Source: Mycobacterium malmoense
GTDB lineage: Bacteria; Actinomycetota; Actinomycetes; Mycobacteriales; Mycobacteriaceae
NCBI RefSeq assembly: GCF_019645855.1
Contig: NZ_CP080999.1
Coordinates: 434,001 to 498,000 of the forward strand
Reading direction: 5' to 3'
Length of the DNA: 64,000 bases
Shown here: piece by piece, positions 9,058 through 17,867 of the stretch
How positions within the stretch are numbered: position 1 is the stretch's first letter
Layout: every line of letters begins with the position of its first letter
Program-made: the position numbers and the translations under genes
The notes under the pieces: model-generated
What the model saw: only the letters and a program-made list of their open reading frames with translations
What the model was told of the DNA's origin: nothing
Databases searched by the model: none

Positions 9058-10755
9058 ATGTTGCTCAATCCCAACCAATTGCAACGCCGCTACCCGGACC
9101 GTCGCTCCGGGGAGATCATGGCCGCGACGGTCGACTTCTTCGAATCCAGGGGGAAGGCCCGGCTCAAGCACGACGACCACGAGCGGGTGTGGTACTCGGA
9201 TTTTCTAGACCACATAGGGCGGGAGCGGATCTTCGCCTCTCTGCTGACGCCGGCCGAGTACGGCGCTGACGATTGTCGCTGGGACACCTACCGAATCAGC
9301 GAATTCGCCGAGATCGTCGGCTTTTACGGGCTCAATTACTGGTATCCCTTCCAGGTGACGGCCCTGGGCCTGGGCCCGATCTGGATGAGCGCCAACGAGG
9401 ACGCCAAGCGCAAGGCCGCCGCTCAGCTGGAGGCCGGCGAGGTATTCGCCTTCGGGTTATCGGAGCAGACCCACGGCGCCGACGTCTACCAGACCGACAT
9501 GATCCTGACGCCCTCGGATCACGGTTGGACCGCCAATGGCGAGAAGTACTACATCGGCAATGCCAACGTGGCCCGGATGGTTTCGACCTTTGGCAAGATC
9601 GCCGGATCCGACGAGTATGTGTTCTTCGCCGCCGATTCCCAGCACGAGCGGTACGACCTGATCAAGAACGTGGTGAACTCGCAGAACTACGTCGCCAATT
9701 ACGCGCTGCGCGACTATCCGGTCACCGAGGCCGACCTGTTGCATCGCGGTCCCGGCGCCTTCCACGCCGCGCTCAACACCGTCAACGTCTGCAAGTACAA
9801 CCTGGGCTGGGGCGCCATCGGCATGTGCACCCACGCCATGTACGAGGCGGTCACCCACGCGTCCAACCGCATCCTGTACGGGACCGTCGTCACCGACTTC
9901 ACCCACGTGCGACGGCTGCTCACCGACGCCTACGTGCGGCTGGCCGCCATGAAGCTGGTCGCGACCCGGGCCTGCGACTACATGCGCGGCGCGTCGGCGG
10001 CCGACCGCCGCTACCTGCTCTACAGCCCGCTCACCAAGGCGAAGATCACCAGCGAGGGGGAGCGGGTGGTGACCGCCCTGTGGGATGTCATCGCCGCCAA
10101 GGGCGTGGAGAAGGACACCTTCTTCGAGGCGGTGGCCCGCGAGATCGGGTTGCTGCCCCGGCTGGAGGGCACCGTCCACATCAACATCGGGCTGCTCGGC
10201 AAGTTCATGCCCAACTTCCTGTTCGCCCCCAACGCCGAATTGCCCGTGATCGGCCGCCGCGACGACGCCGCCGACGACACGTTTTTGTTCGCCCAGGGGC
10301 CCACCGGGGGCCTGGGCAAGGTGCGCTTCCACGACTGGCGCGTGCCATTCGAAAGCTTCGCCCACCTCCCCAACGTCGCGCTGTTCCGCTCGCAGGTCGA
10401 GGTGCTCACCGAGATGCTGGCCAGCGCTACCCCGGATGCGGTGCAGCAGAAGGACATCGACTTCGCCTTCGCCGTGGGCCAGTTGTTTGCGACGGTGCCT
10501 TACGCGCAGCTGATTCTCGAGGAGGCCGGGCTGTCTGGCGTGGATCCGGCGTTGATCGACGAGATCTTCGCCGTGCTGGTGCGCGACTTCAACGGTTACG
10601 CCGTGGAGCTCGGCGACAAGCCCGCGACGACGGACGCCCAAGCGCGTTTCGCGACGCGGATGATCCGGCGTCCGGTGCACGATCCTGCGCGCTATGAGCA
10701 GATCTGGAAGGAACACGTGCTGCCGATCAATGGCGCCTACCAGATGCGCCCGTGA
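9058..10755 (+). CDS. fadE4: Acyl-CoA dehydrogenase FadE4 (Rv0231 ortholog)
   Basis: A 565-residue acyl-CoA dehydrogenase-family flavoprotein, close to the 568 of the M. tuberculosis protein and much longer than the usual 380-400 because of extra N- and C-terminal parts. I chose ATG 9058 (MLLNPNQLQRRYPDRRS), which matches the conserved beginning; the frame is open back to 8905 but that stretch is not conserved. Recognisable segments include FAFGLSEQTHGADVY, equivalent to the FAD/substrate strand (L-S/T-E-x..G-S-D in typical family members), and the helical domain with VNVCKYNLGWGAIGMC. It should oxidise acyl-CoA thioesters; chain length is unknown. Confidence 0.9.
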   Translation: MLLNPNQLQRRYPDRRSGEIMAATVDFFESRGKARLKHDDHERVWYSDFLDHIGRERIFASLLTPAEYGADDCRWDTYRISEFAEIVGFYGLNYWYPFQVTALGLGPIWMSANEDAKRKAAAQLEAGEVFAFGLSEQTHGADVYQTDMILTPSDHGWTANGEKYYIGNANVARMVSTFGKIAGSDEYVFFAADSQHERYDLIKNVVNSQNYVANYALRDYPVTEADLLHRGPGAFHAALNTVNVCKYNLGWGAIGMCTHAMYEAVTHASNRILYGTVVTDFTHVRRLLTDAYVRLAAMKLVATRACDYMRGASAADRRYLLYSPLTKAKITSEGERVVTALWDVIAAKGVEKDTFFEAVAREIGLLPRLEGTVHINIGLLGKFMPNFLFAPNAELPVIGRRDDAADDTFLFAQGPTGGLGKVRFHDWRVPFESFAHLPNVALFRSQVEVLTEMLASATPDAVQQKDIDFAFAVGQLFATVPYAQLILEEAGLSGVDPALIDEIFAVLVRDFNGYAVELGDKPATTDAQARFATRMIRRPVHDPARYEQIWKEHVLPINGAYQMRP

Positions 10756-10984
10756 CTTGGCGTGTGCTGACCGAGCTGAGGCGGGGACGAAACCCGCAGC
10801 GACGCAGGCTTTTTCGCCTGTTGGCGTGATGGCGTGTGGCGAGAAGTGACGTGCCGTTGACGGCTGTTGGGCACGGTCGATCGCGTCACATGCGTAGCCG
10901 TGGGTTGCGCGCTGGTTTGGTGGGCCCGGTGGAGGTCTGTGTCGGGAGTTTGCCGGTTGTGCTGCGTGGTGTGGCAAATATACG

Positions 10985-10999
10985 TTGACGATCAGTCAA
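10985..10999. promoter_or_regulatory. Inverted repeat TTGAC-N5-GTCAA
   Basis: TTGACGATCAGTCAA has 5-bp perfect arms and a 5-bp spacer, 217 bp upstream of the porin start, in AT-rich DNA. It could be an operator or overlap a -35 element. No regulator is assigned. Confidence 0.3.
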
Positions 11000-11027
11000 T
11001 GGTAGTTTCGCTCTGAACTAAAATTCC

Positions 11028-11036
11028 GGGGGGGGG
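11028..11036. repeat. Homopolymer tract of nine G
   Basis: A run of nine G lies about 180 bp upstream of the porin start between AT-rich flanks (AAATTCC and TTAACTCC). Such tracts slip during replication and are also common places for sequencing error. Confidence 0.6.
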
Positions 11037-11215
11037 TTAACTCCTGGCTTTCTAAAATCTCCACAATCATGGGTTATTTTCTCTCGCATAGTTTGCGGCT
11101 CTCGATGTTTGCGGGGCGAAGTTGACCAAGCTCGGCCAAACTCACCCGAATCTCAGGTTGTTCTCAGCTACGTTCTGACCATCCGAATTGGACTCACCGA
11201 TCAAAGGAGATGGTC

Positions 11216-12361
11216 GTGGACCTCCCAGCCCGCCCCCACATCACCGCCGGAATCGCTCTGGCCAGCGCCGCCGTTATCGCGGCGGGTCCAGTAGCCCAGC
11301 ACCTGCCCAACCTCCACCTGGCCCAACACCTAGCCGAAGCGAGCGTGGCCGATATCCGCCTCGCCGACGCCGCCAGCGGCATGGTGGACCTGTTCGCCGG
11401 CGTGGAGAACGAACTCGCCTCGCTCGCCGGCGGCGCCAACGCCGCCGCCGTGCCCGCAAGTTTCCTCAGCGACGTCGTTAACCCCTACGTCAGCACAATC
11501 GAGGCCGCATGGGCCAACATTCAGACGATCGGCAACGACTGGCTCGCCAACCCTTTCCCGGTCCTGTCACAGGTTCTGACCAACCAAGCCAACTACGCAA
11601 ACATACTCATTCCGGACGTGACGAAATTCCTGCAAGCGGAGTTCAGCTACCTGACGACGGGAATGGTGCCAGCCTTCCAAAACGCAGCCTATATGTTCTT
11701 CAACGGCCAGGCCGCGACGGCGATGACAAAACTCACCGCATCGCTATACAGCGGCTTCTTTATTACCCCCGGATTTAATCTGTTTTCTGCCCTAGCACTG
11801 CCGGGTGATATGGCAACCAACTTCACAAACGTGGTCAAAACACTGACGAGCTCGACTGTTCTTTTGGCCAACGTCGGCTCGCTTTTCCGGCCGTTCCTGC
11901 AGGCGGTGAACGCGTTCGGAATTGCCGCACAAGATTTTGAAGACGCAACCACTCCGGCAGCGGCGCTAGAGGCTATCGCACAGGCTCCGGCGGTGGTAGC
12001 GAACGGATTCCTCAATGGTGCCGCCAACAACTTCGCCGGGTACCCGGGAATCTTTGGCGTTCCCACCAGAACAACCAATGCAGGGACCGTCTACGACTGG
12101 CTGATTTCTCTGCCCCAGTCGGTCGCGACGTCGCTGGGGGCGAAGGCCGGAACAAACACATTCGCCAACCTGCCAACAGTATTCAACGGAGTTTTCAATA
12201 CGCTGTCGACCAACCTTGGCAATTTCGCCAACAGCATCGGTAGCGGATTGACGTCGATTCTGCAAGGCATTCCGTCGGCACTCGCGAATCTGCCCTCGAT
12301 GGTAGGTGCCCTTGCTACCCAGATCGGATCGTGGATCACTACCCTCCTCAAGTTGCTCTAA
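11216..12361 (+). CDS. GjpA-like putative outer-membrane porin / secreted mycobacterial protein
   Basis: About 381 residues. Two starts are possible: ATG 11210 and GTG 11216. AAAGGAG at 11203-11209 abuts the ATG but sits 6 bp from the GTG, so I prefer GTG. The N-terminus (ARPHITAGIALASAAVIAAGPVAQHLP) is a hydrophobic export signal of the kind found in mycobacterial proteins annotated as GjpA-family porins. The rest is rich in Ala, Asn, Thr, Phe and Gly with repeated helical FANLPTVFNGVFNTLS-like pieces and no enzyme motif. It is inserted between the fadE4 and TetR genes, which are adjacent in M. tuberculosis, and is followed by a strong intrinsic terminator. The family assignment is moderate and porin activity is unproven. 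Confidence 0.6.
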   Translation: MDLPARPHITAGIALASAAVIAAGPVAQHLPNLHLAQHLAEASVADIRLADAASGMVDLFAGVENELASLAGGANAAAVPASFLSDVVNPYVSTIEAAWANIQTIGNDWLANPFPVLSQVLTNQANYANILIPDVTKFLQAEFSYLTTGMVPAFQNAAYMFFNGQAATAMTKLTASLYSGFFITPGFNLFSALALPGDMATNFTNVVKTLTSSTVLLANVGSLFRPFLQAVNAFGIAAQDFEDATTPAAALEAIAQAPAVVANGFLNGAANNFAGYPGIFGVPTRTTNAGTVYDWLISLPQSVATSLGAKAGTNTFANLPTVFNGVFNTLSTNLGNFANSIGSGLTSILQGIPSALANLPSMVGALATQIGSWITTLLKLL

Positions 12362-12403
12362 GTCCGGTGGTAGTCGCCGATGCGAGCCGGTGACCGCCAA
12401 CGG

Positions 12404-12443
12404 CGATGGCCCCCTTCCTCAAGAAGGGGGCCATCGTTTTATT
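12404..12443 (+). terminator. Strong rho-independent terminator
   Basis: A perfect 14-bp stem (CGATGGCCCCCTTC at 12404-12417; complementary arm 12423-12436) with a 5-nt loop CTCAA is followed by TTTTATT. It lies 42 bp after the porin stop codon. A GC stem with a U tract is unusual in mycobacteria, where most ends lack U runs. Confidence 0.9.
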
Positions 12444-12549
12444 GGCTTTTGCCCGCGCCCACAACGCCTTCCAGGGCCACAGGCACAGGCCGGTCGCGCC
12501 TCAAGCGCCGTGCAAACATGACGTGAGGGAGAATGCTTAACACTTGACT

Positions 12550-12563
12550 GTGACCTAGCTCAC
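12550..12563. promoter_or_regulatory. Possible operator of the TetR gene
   Basis: GTGACCTAGCTCAC is an imperfect inverted repeat with GTGA/TCAC arms, 41 bp before the TetR start. TTGACT at 12544-12549 could be a -35 element directly next to it. This position would suit autorepression. Confidence 0.3.
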
Positions 12564-12603
12564 CATAAAACGACCAATGGTTCATCGATGCGAGGAGACC
12601 ACA

Positions 12604-13278
12604 ATGCCGACGGTGACTTGGGCGCGCGTAGACCCGGCTCGTCGCGCAGCCGTAATCGAAGCCGCGGAGGCCGAATTCGGGGCGCACGGGTTCTCCCGCG
12701 GCAGCCTGAACGTCATCGCCCGCAAGGCCGGCGTCGCCAAAGGAAGCCTGTTCCAGTATTTCGCGGACAAGCGCGATCTGTACGCGTTCATCGCCGACAT
12801 CGGCAGCCAACGGGTGCGCGCCTACATGGAGGACCTCATCCACGAGCTCGATCCGGGCCGGCCGTTCTTCGAATTCCTCACCGACCTGCTCGACGGCTGG
12901 GTCGCTTACTACGCCGAACATCCCCGGGAACGCGCGCTTCATGCCGCGGCGACCCTGGAGGTCGACACCGAAGCCCGCGTCAGCGTGCGGAACGTCATTC
13001 ACCGTCACTACCTGGAAGTACTGCGGCCACTGGTGCACGGCGCGCTGGTGCGAGGCGACCTGCGCGCGGATGCCGACACCGATGTGCTGTTGTCGTTGCT
13101 GCTGTTGATCTTTCCGCACTTGGCCCTGGCCCCCTACATGCGTGGCCTGGACCCCATCCTCGGCCTCGACGAGCCCACACCGGAGCAGCCGGCGCTGGCC
13201 GTGCGCAGGCTCGTCGCGGTGCTGGCGGCCGCGTTCTCGGCGAACCTGTCCGTCAAAACCGAGGGGGAGGTCAGATGA
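12604..13278 (+). CDS. TetR-family regulator (Rv0232 ortholog)
   Basis: 224 residues from ATG 12604, which has GAGGAG at 12592-12597 with 6-bp spacing; an upstream ATG at 12577 lacks this. The N-terminal helix-turn-helix is clear (RAAVIEAAEAEFGAHGFSRG, then VIARKAGVAKGSLFQYFADK at about 41-60). The C-terminal ligand domain is generic. Its stop overlaps the start of the R2lox remnant (ATGA). In M. tuberculosis the pair regulator/R2lox is intact, so this repressor has probably lost its co-transcribed target and may now be a relic or act elsewhere. Confidence 0.92.
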   Translation: MPTVTWARVDPARRAAVIEAAEAEFGAHGFSRGSLNVIARKAGVAKGSLFQYFADKRDLYAFIADIGSQRVRAYMEDLIHELDPGRPFFEFLTDLLDGWVAYYAEHPRERALHAAATLEVDTEARVSVRNVIHRHYLEVLRPLVHGALVRGDLRADADTDVLLSLLLLIFPHLALAPYMRGLDPILGLDEPTPEQPALAVRRLVAVLAAAFSANLSVKTEGEVR

Positions 13279-13414
13279 CATGCACGCATTCGGGCTCGCT
13301 CACCCAGGGCGCGGACTCAACTGGGATGGCTTGCCGCTCAAGCTATTTTCCGGCGGCAACGCGAAATTCTGGGACCCGGCCGACATCGACTTCTTCCGCG
13401 ACGACCCTGACGCA
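13275..13414 (+). pseudogene. R2-like ligand-binding oxidase remnant (Rv0233/nrdB-annotated gene), N-terminus only
   Basis: The first codons read MTCTHSGSLTQG, then, after a one-base deletion near 13311, GLNWDGLPLKLFSGGNAKFW and PADIDFFRDD in another frame. This matches the N-terminus I recall for the M. tuberculosis R2lox protein (about 314 residues: SGSL...GLNW..LPLKLF.GGNAKFW). Only about 45 codons remain; all metal-ligand helices are gone. The remnant runs directly into the 60-bp palindrome at 13421. The start codon still overlaps the TetR stop, showing where the intact gene began. Confidence 0.85.
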
Positions 13415-13420
13415 GCTAGC

Positions 13421-13480
13421 GCGAGCAGACGTAGAGTCGCACGATTTGCCGGCAAATCGTGCGACTCTACGTCTGCTCGC
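13421..13480. repeat. Perfect 60-bp palindrome (30-bp arms, no loop)
   Basis: Left arm begins GCGAGCAGACGTAGAGTCGC and continues to 13450; 13451-13480 is its exact reverse complement. Symmetry stops at 13420/13481. It lies 11 bp from the gabD1 stop codon and just after the R2lox remnant, so it sits at a convergent gene end. No U tract follows. Related GAGCAGACGC-type hairpins between convergent mycobacterial genes are familiar to me, but I could not check this. Confidence 0.95.
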
Positions 13481-13491
13481 CAGCGGAACCG

Positions 13492-14865
13492 CTACCCGAT
13501 CCACACCGTCTTGGCGTTGCAGAATTCGCGGATGCCGTGGCCGGAGAGTTCGCGGCCGTAGCCGGAGCGTTTGACGCCGCCGAACGGTAGTTCGGGGTAG
13601 GACACGGTCATGCCGTTGATGAAGACTTGGCCGGCTTCGATGTCGTCGATGAAGCGCCGTTGTTCGGCCCCGTCCTGAGTCCAGGCGTTGGAGCCCAGCC
13701 CGAAGGTGGTGGCGTTGGCGATCGCGACGGCCTCGTCGATGTCGGCCACTCGGTAGATGGAGGCGACCGGGCCGAACACTTCTTCGGTATAGAGCGCCAT
13801 GTCTTTGGTGATGTCGGTGACCACCGTCGGCGGGTAGTACCACCCCGGACGGTCCAGACGGGTACCGCCGCAACGGATCACCGCGCCGGCCGCGGCGGCG
13901 TCGTCGACCTGCTTGGCGACCTCATCGCGGCCGGACTCGGTGGCCAGCGGACCCACGTCGGTGTCCGGGTCGGTCGGATCGCCAACCCGCAACGCCTGCA
14001 TGCGGGCGACGAACTTGTCGACGAACGCGTCATAGATATCCGCGTGGGCGATGAACCGCTTGGCGGCGATGCAGGACTGGCCGTTGTTTTGCACCCGCGC
14101 GGTGACCGCGGTGGCGACCGCGGCGTCCAGATCCGCCGAGGGCATCACGATGAACGGGTCGCTGCCGCCGAGCTCGAGCACGGTGGGTTTGATCTCGTCG
14201 CCGGCGATGGCTCCGACGGATTGGCCGGCCGGTTCGCTACCAGTCAGCGTGGCCGCGGCGACCCGCGGATCGCGCAGGATGCGCTCGACGGCGCTGGAGG
14301 GAACCAGCAGCGTCTGAAAACAGCCGTCGGGAAACCCGCCGCGGGCGATCACGTCGGCCAGATACAGCGCGCACTGCGGCACGTTGGAGGCGTGCTTGAG
14401 GATGCCGACATTGCCGGCCATCAGCGCCGGCGCGGCGAACCGCACCGCCTGCCACAGCGGAAAGTTCCACGGCATCACCGCCAACACCACCCCCAGCGGC
14501 TGATAGCGGGTGTAGGCCTTTGTCGCGCCCACCGCCGCCGCGTCGGCCGGCTCGTCGGCCAGCAGCTTCTCGGTGTTCTGCGCGTAGTAACGAAAACCCT
14601 TGGCGCACTTGAGCACCTCGGCCTTGGCGGAGGCCAGCATCTTACCCATCTCCAGGGTCATCACCGCCGCGGTCTCGGCGGCCTCGGCCTCCAGCAGATC
14701 GGCGGTGGCGTTGGCCCACCCGGCGCGCTGGGCAAAACTGGTGCGCCGATAGCCGGCGAACCGCTCATAGCCGCGGGCGATCGCGGCCTCGACTTCGTCA
14801 TCGGTGGCCGGACTGAACGTCTTGACCGTCTCGCCGGTGGCCGGGTTGATCGTGGCGATGGACAC
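13492..14865 (-). CDS. gabD1: Succinate-semialdehyde dehydrogenase [NADP+] GabD1 (Rv0234c ortholog)
   Basis: 457 residues from GTG 14865 (VSIATINPATGE), the length of the M. tuberculosis enzyme; the longer frame to 14934 adds an unconserved leader. AAGAAGGA stands just upstream. Aldehyde dehydrogenase motifs are all present: PWNFPLWQ near 147, the catalytic Glu in LELGGSDPF (about 232), the catalytic Cys in NNGQSCIAAKR (about 266) and EEVFGPV near 363. It oxidises succinic semialdehyde to succinate, supporting an alternative TCA route. It is divergent from the ThDP enzyme gene. Confidence 0.94.
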   Translation of the reverse strand: MSIATINPATGETVKTFSPATDDEVEAAIARGYERFAGYRRTSFAQRAGWANATADLLEAEAAETAAVMTLEMGKMLASAKAEVLKCAKGFRYYAQNTEKLLADEPADAAAVGATKAYTRYQPLGVVLAVMPWNFPLWQAVRFAAPALMAGNVGILKHASNVPQCALYLADVIARGGFPDGCFQTLLVPSSAVERILRDPRVAAATLTGSEPAGQSVGAIAGDEIKPTVLELGGSDPFIVMPSADLDAAVATAVTARVQNNGQSCIAAKRFIAHADIYDAFVDKFVARMQALRVGDPTDPDTDVGPLATESGRDEVAKQVDDAAAAGAVIRCGGTRLDRPGWYYPPTVVTDITKDMALYTEEVFGPVASIYRVADIDEAVAIANATTFGLGSNAWTQDGAEQRRFIDDIEAGQVFINGMTVSYPELPFGGVKRSGYGRELSGHGIREFCNAKTVWIG

Positions 14866-14947
14866 GCTGACATCCTTCTTGTGGGTGGGTTTGGTGAAAA
14901 CGTCCGACACCCAGCCTGCCACTATCGTGGCCAACGGGAGGTGCCGG

Positions 14948-16597
14948 ATGAGTAAAGCCGCTCAGCTGATGGTCAAGTGCCTGGAAAACGAGGGCGTGTC
15001 CGTCGTCTTCGGGTTACCCGGCGAGGAGAACATCCGCTTCGTGCAGGCGTTGGCCTCCTCGGACATCCGCTATGTGCTCACCCGGCACGAGCAGGCCGCG
15101 GCGTTCATGGCCGAGATGTACGGGCGCGTCACCGGCCGGGCGGCGGTGGTGTCGGCCACCCTGGGTCCGGGCGCAATCAACATGCAGCTCGGCGTGGCCG
15201 ACGCCACCACCAACAGCACCCCGATGGTCGCGATCTCCGCGCAGGTCGGCCAGGATCGCGAATACAAAGAGTCGCACCAGTACGTCGACCTGGTGTCGAT
15301 GTTCGCCCCGATCACCCGGTGGTCCGCGGGGGTGCCGACCGCGCGCGCCATACCGGAGATGTTCCGCAAGGCGTTCAAGGTCGCCGAGGCCGAACGCCCG
15401 GCCGCGGTCTACCTGGCCGTGCCGGAGCACATTGATGCAGACGCCGCCGACTATCCCGACCTGACACCGTTGCCGCGCAACGTCGTTCGCGCCGAAGCCC
15501 CTGCCGCCCGTCAGGTTGAACGAGCCGTCGACATCCTGCGCGCGGCGAAGCGACCGGTGGTGCTGGCGGGGCATGGCGCCGCGCGCGCCGACGCGACCGC
15601 GGCCCTGATCCGCTTCTCGGATGAACTCGGTGTCAAGGTGGCCAACACCTTCCACGGCAAGGGCGTGATGCCCGACGATCACCCCAACAGCATCGGGACC
15701 ATCGGGTTCATGCGGCACGATTACGTCAACTTCGGGTTCGACCATGCCGACGTCGTCGTCGCGGTCGGCTACGAGCTACAGGAATTCGACCCCATCCGGA
15801 TCAACCCGCAGGCCGACAAAAAGATCATCCACATCCATCGCTTCCCGGCCGAGGTCGACGCGCACTATCCCGTCGACGTCGGCATCATCGGCGACATCAG
15901 CGCCTCCCTGAACGCGCTCGCCGACGCGCTTGCCGGCCACCGCTTCGAAGCCGATCCCGACGTGCCCGGGTCCGGCCTGCTCACCGAGGAATTCACTCGG
16001 GGACAACAGGATTCGCGCTACCCGCTGGCGCCGGCGCGGGTGGTCTCCGACACCCGCGCCGCACTGGGCCGCGGCGACGTCGTGCTGGTCGACACCGGCG
16101 CCACCAAGATGTGGATGGCGCGCCTCTACCCGACGTACGAACGCAACACGTGTCTGGTCTCAAACGGACTGTCCGCCATGGGCTTTGCCCTACCGGGCGC
16201 CCTCGGTGTCAAGCTGGCGCGGCCCGACTCCAGGGTGCTGGCCGTCGTGGGCGACGGCGCGTTCATGATGAACTCCCAAGAAATCGAGACCGCCGTTCGG
16301 GAGCGCATACCGCTGGTGGTGTTGATCTGGGAGGACGGCGGCTACGGCCTCATCGAATGGAAGATGGACCTCGAACTCGGCGCGCATTACTACGTGAAGT
16401 TCGGCAACCCCGACATCGTGAAGTATGCGGAAAGCTTCGGCGCCAAGGGGTATCGGATCAACAGCGCCGAGGAACTGCTGCCGACGCTGAGAGCGGCGCT
16501 GGACGACGACGGGGTGTCGCTGATCTGCTGCCCGGTCGACTACTCCGAGAACCTGCGGTTGACCGACCGGCTCGGCGAGCTGGACGAAACGCTGTAG
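14948..16597 (+). CDS. Acetolactate synthase-type ThDP-dependent enzyme
   Basis: 549 residues from ATG 14948 with GGAGG about 7 bp upstream; the frame is open back to 14804 but that overlaps gabD1. All three ThDP-enzyme domains are visible: the catalytic Glu in TRHEQAAAF (residue 48), the central FAD/nucleotide-type domain (PVVLAGHGAARA), and the pyrophosphate/Mg motif GDGAFMMNSQE (about 436). The last part of that motif reads IWEDGGYG rather than the usual N-N-x-G, resembling catabolic AlsS more than anabolic IlvB. No small regulatory subunit follows. It probably makes acetolactate or a related acyloin. It is the first gene of the inserted region and ends 1 bp before the convergent PucR gene. 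Confidence 0.82.
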   Translation: MSKAAQLMVKCLENEGVSVVFGLPGEENIRFVQALASSDIRYVLTRHEQAAAFMAEMYGRVTGRAAVVSATLGPGAINMQLGVADATTNSTPMVAISAQVGQDREYKESHQYVDLVSMFAPITRWSAGVPTARAIPEMFRKAFKVAEAERPAAVYLAVPEHIDADAADYPDLTPLPRNVVRAEAPAARQVERAVDILRAAKRPVVLAGHGAARADATAALIRFSDELGVKVANTFHGKGVMPDDHPNSIGTIGFMRHDYVNFGFDHADVVVAVGYELQEFDPIRINPQADKKIIHIHRFPAEVDAHYPVDVGIIGDISASLNALADALAGHRFEADPDVPGSGLLTEEFTRGQQDSRYPLAPARVVSDTRAALGRGDVVLVDTGATKMWMARLYPTYERNTCLVSNGLSAMGFALPGALGVKLARPDSRVLAVVGDGAFMMNSQEIETAVRERIPLVVLIWEDGGYGLIEWKMDLELGAHYYVKFGNPDIVKYAESFGAKGYRINSAEELLPTLRAALDDDGVSLICCPVDYSENLRLTDRLGELDETL

Positions 16598-16598
16598 G

Positions 16599-17867
16599 TC
16601 ACCGCAGCATCGCGGTGCCGAACCAATGGCAAAGCAGCAAAGCAACTTCGACATCGAGCCGGTCGTCGGTGATCGGCCGGCCACGGCGCTCGACTGCTCG
16701 GTGCACGCGGTACTTGACCGAGTTGGAGTGCAGGTGTAGCTCTTCGGCGGCCGCCTTGTGGCTGGAGCCGGTGCGCAGGAAAACTCGCAGCGTTTCGCGG
16801 AGCCGGTCATCGGCGTCGGTGTTGCGGGCGAGCGGGCCGAGCACCTCGCCGACCCACGCCGCCGCCTCCCCGAGGTTGTCGCCGAGCAGGGCCGCCAGCG
16901 GCAGGCCGGGATCGCTGGCCAAGACTACCCGGCGGGCGGCGCCCGACGCGATCGTCACGGAACGGCCGTACTGCGCCTGCCGATGTGACCGGCGAAAGCC
17001 CTCGATCCCCGGCAGCGGATCGCCGACCGCGAGATACGGTGCGTCAATTGCCTTCTCGGCGAACCGGCGCACCTTCGCCGGCACGTCCGGCCCGTGGTTG
17101 TCCTGTAGTGGAATCCATGCCCATCCGGTCACCCGGTCCACCGAAATGAACAACGGACTCTCTTCGGTGCCAACAGATTCGGCGAGTTTACGGACGAATC
17201 GTTCCATCATGCCCAGCCCATCGCCGTCGGTGGGCTCGGGACACCATGTGACGATCGCGACGTGGATGCGCATGAGCGGGTAGCGGATCGCGGTCGTGGC
17301 CGCGTCGAGGTCGACCTCGTCGCCGGCGAGCAGATCGCCAACCTGGAGCGCGCGCAATGTATTTCGATTGCCCAGCCAGCGCTCACGCTCGTCCTGGTAG
17401 GTGGCGACCACGCGCTGGGAGATCAGGTCGATATACTCGAACGAGACCGCCGCCATTCGCTCGTACACATCCAGGCTCAGCTTCGGATCCAGTTCCGATG
17501 CCCGGATCTCGTCGAGCACGACATCCAGTGCCGCCCGATGGCCGAGCCGATAGGCGCGTACCAGCGCGTTCGCCGACACCTCCCGCTGCGCCAGCCGGCG
17601 GGCATACTCGAGGGCGGCCGTCGGCGGCTCGATGTGCTCGACGGGTATGCCGTTGCGAACCGCCGAGAAGAACGTGTCGACGTTAGCCGCGACCGTGTCG
17701 CGCAACAACTGCACCAACTGCGCGTCGCCACCCAGCTCGGTGATCTCGGTGACCAGCAGCCGCTGGATCGCCCGCGTCGCCTCCGCCAGCCGGTTGTCGA
17801 GCCTGCTGGCGACCAGTGCCGCGGTCTTCGCGACGATCGCGTCGGCGGCGCCGCTGCCGTCCGCCAT
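16599..17867 (-). CDS. PucR/CdaR-family transcriptional regulator
   Basis: 422 residues from ATG 17867 (MADGSGAADAIV); a longer frame to 18230 has no conserved leader. The N-terminal part holds a RsbRD/GGDEF-like sensory region with long helices (TRAIQRLLVTEITELGGD). The C-terminus holds the PucR helix-turn-helix: LRETLRVFLRTGSSHKAAA, HLHSNSVKYRVHRAVE and DRLDVEVALLLCHW. Members often activate neighbouring catabolic operons. It diverges from the oxidation operon starting at 18105 with 237 bp between, so it is the natural candidate regulator of that operon. Confidence 0.88.
   Translation of the reverse strand: MADGSGAADAIVAKTAALVASRLDNRLAEATRAIQRLLVTEITELGGDAQLVQLLRDTVAANVDTFFSAVRNGIPVEHIEPPTAALEYARRLAQREVSANALVRAYRLGHRAALDVVLDEIRASELDPKLSLDVYERMAAVSFEYIDLISQRVVATYQDERERWLGNRNTLRALQVGDLLAGDEVDLDAATTAIRYPLMRIHVAIVTWCPEPTDGDGLGMMERFVRKLAESVGTEESPLFISVDRVTGWAWIPLQDNHGPDVPAKVRRFAEKAIDAPYLAVGDPLPGIEGFRRSHRQAQYGRSVTIASGAARRVVLASDPGLPLAALLGDNLGEAAAWVGEVLGPLARNTDADDRLRETLRVFLRTGSSHKAAAEELHLHSNSVKYRVHRAVERRGRPITDDRLDVEVALLLCHWFGTAMLR

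Larger units (their letters stand above)
10756..11215. other. 460-bp region without a gene, upstream of the GjpA-like porin
   Basis: No credible coding sequence is seen. From about 10970 to 11110 the DNA is distinctly more AT-rich than its surroundings, as expected for a promoter zone. It contains an inverted repeat at 10985-10999 and a run of nine G at 11028-11036, both listed separately. Confidence 0.5.
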
